A program made the translations under genes and the position numbers. A stretch of 64,000 nt of DNA from Episyrphus balteatus (lineage: Eukaryota > Arthropoda > Insecta > Diptera > Syrphidae): positions 129,119,027-129,183,026 of the forward strand of contig NC_079136.1 of NCBI RefSeq assembly GCF_945859705.1, written 5' to 3'. The notes beneath the pieces were generated by a model. It was not told the origin of the DNA, did no database searches, and worked only from the letters and a program-made list of their open reading frames with translations. Positions 63,998-64,000 of the stretch are shown one piece after another; the first letter of the stretch is position 1; the number at the start of each line of letters is the position of its first letter.

Positions 63998-64000
63998 CTT
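63998..64000 (+). CDS. wb: probable start of the next laminin alpha exon (cut by window end)
   Basis: The last bases are a pyrimidine-rich tract, TTTGCAG, then CTT. A phase-1 exon starting at 63998 would complete GCT (Ala) after CE and begin a T-initial codon, as needed for the expected CEAC of an LE module. Only three bases are visible, so this rests on the acceptor and the phase alone. Another exon inside 42582-63997 cannot be fully excluded, though none was recognised. Confidence 0.5.

Larger units (their letters stand above)
22819..64000 (+). other. wb: laminin alpha gene (wing blister-like), partial gene span
   Basis: This is the span of the recognised part of a laminin alpha chain gene, a secreted basement-membrane subunit that trimerises with beta and gamma chains. 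Five exons join in one frame with consistent intron phases (0, 2, 2, 2), giving 965 complete codons. Introns are 23154-39805 (16,652 bp), 41680-41736 (57 bp), 41956-42030 (75 bp), 42142-42222 (81 bp) and 42582-63997 (about 21.4 kb, if the last acceptor is right). Domain order is LN, four LE modules, laminin IV-A, then more LE modules. That order with an RGD in the IV-A domain matches what I recall of Drosophila Wing blister rather than LanA. The family is usually over 3,000 residues, so this is roughly the N-terminal third. Missing are the first exon(s) with the signal peptide, and the coiled-coil and LG domains. Confidence 0.85.

Overview
The window is AT-rich, intron-dominated eukaryotic DNA. 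The splice signals (GT...AG with polypyrimidine tracts), the dispersed repeats and one strongly recognisable protein point to a higher fly (Diptera, Brachycera). The species is not identifiable. Introns of 16.7 and about 21.4 kb suggest a large-genome fly rather than a typical small-genome Drosophila.

One protein-coding gene is supported, on the + strand: a laminin alpha chain most like Drosophila wing blister (wb, laminin alpha-1,2). Five exons are clear: 22819-23153, 39806-41679, 41737-41955, 42031-42141 and 42223-42581. A sixth probably begins at 63998, three bases before the window ends. Joined, the five exons give 965 complete codons in one open frame: a laminin N-terminal (LN) domain, four LE (laminin-EGF) modules, a laminin IV type A domain carrying an RGD tripeptide, and a further run of LE modules. 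The signal peptide and 5' end were not found, and the C-terminal coiled coil and LG domains lie beyond the window.

Region by region: 1-22818 lies upstream of the first recognised exon (5' intron or intergenic) and holds degenerate repeat arrays, an inverted-repeat element and a 1.1-kb PIF/Harbinger-like element. 23154-39805 is an intron with a seemingly perfect 1454-bp tandem duplication. 39806-42581 is the compact exon cluster. 42582-63997 is a second very large intron with several repeat families, a LINE reverse-transcriptase remnant, two fold-back elements built from GGTGCAG-type motifs, and a tRNA-Arg(TCT)-like sequence inside one of them.

No second gene, CRISPR array, rRNA or intact transposase was recognised. 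The most interesting material is the non-coding repeat content and two splicing peculiarities in the laminin exon cluster.
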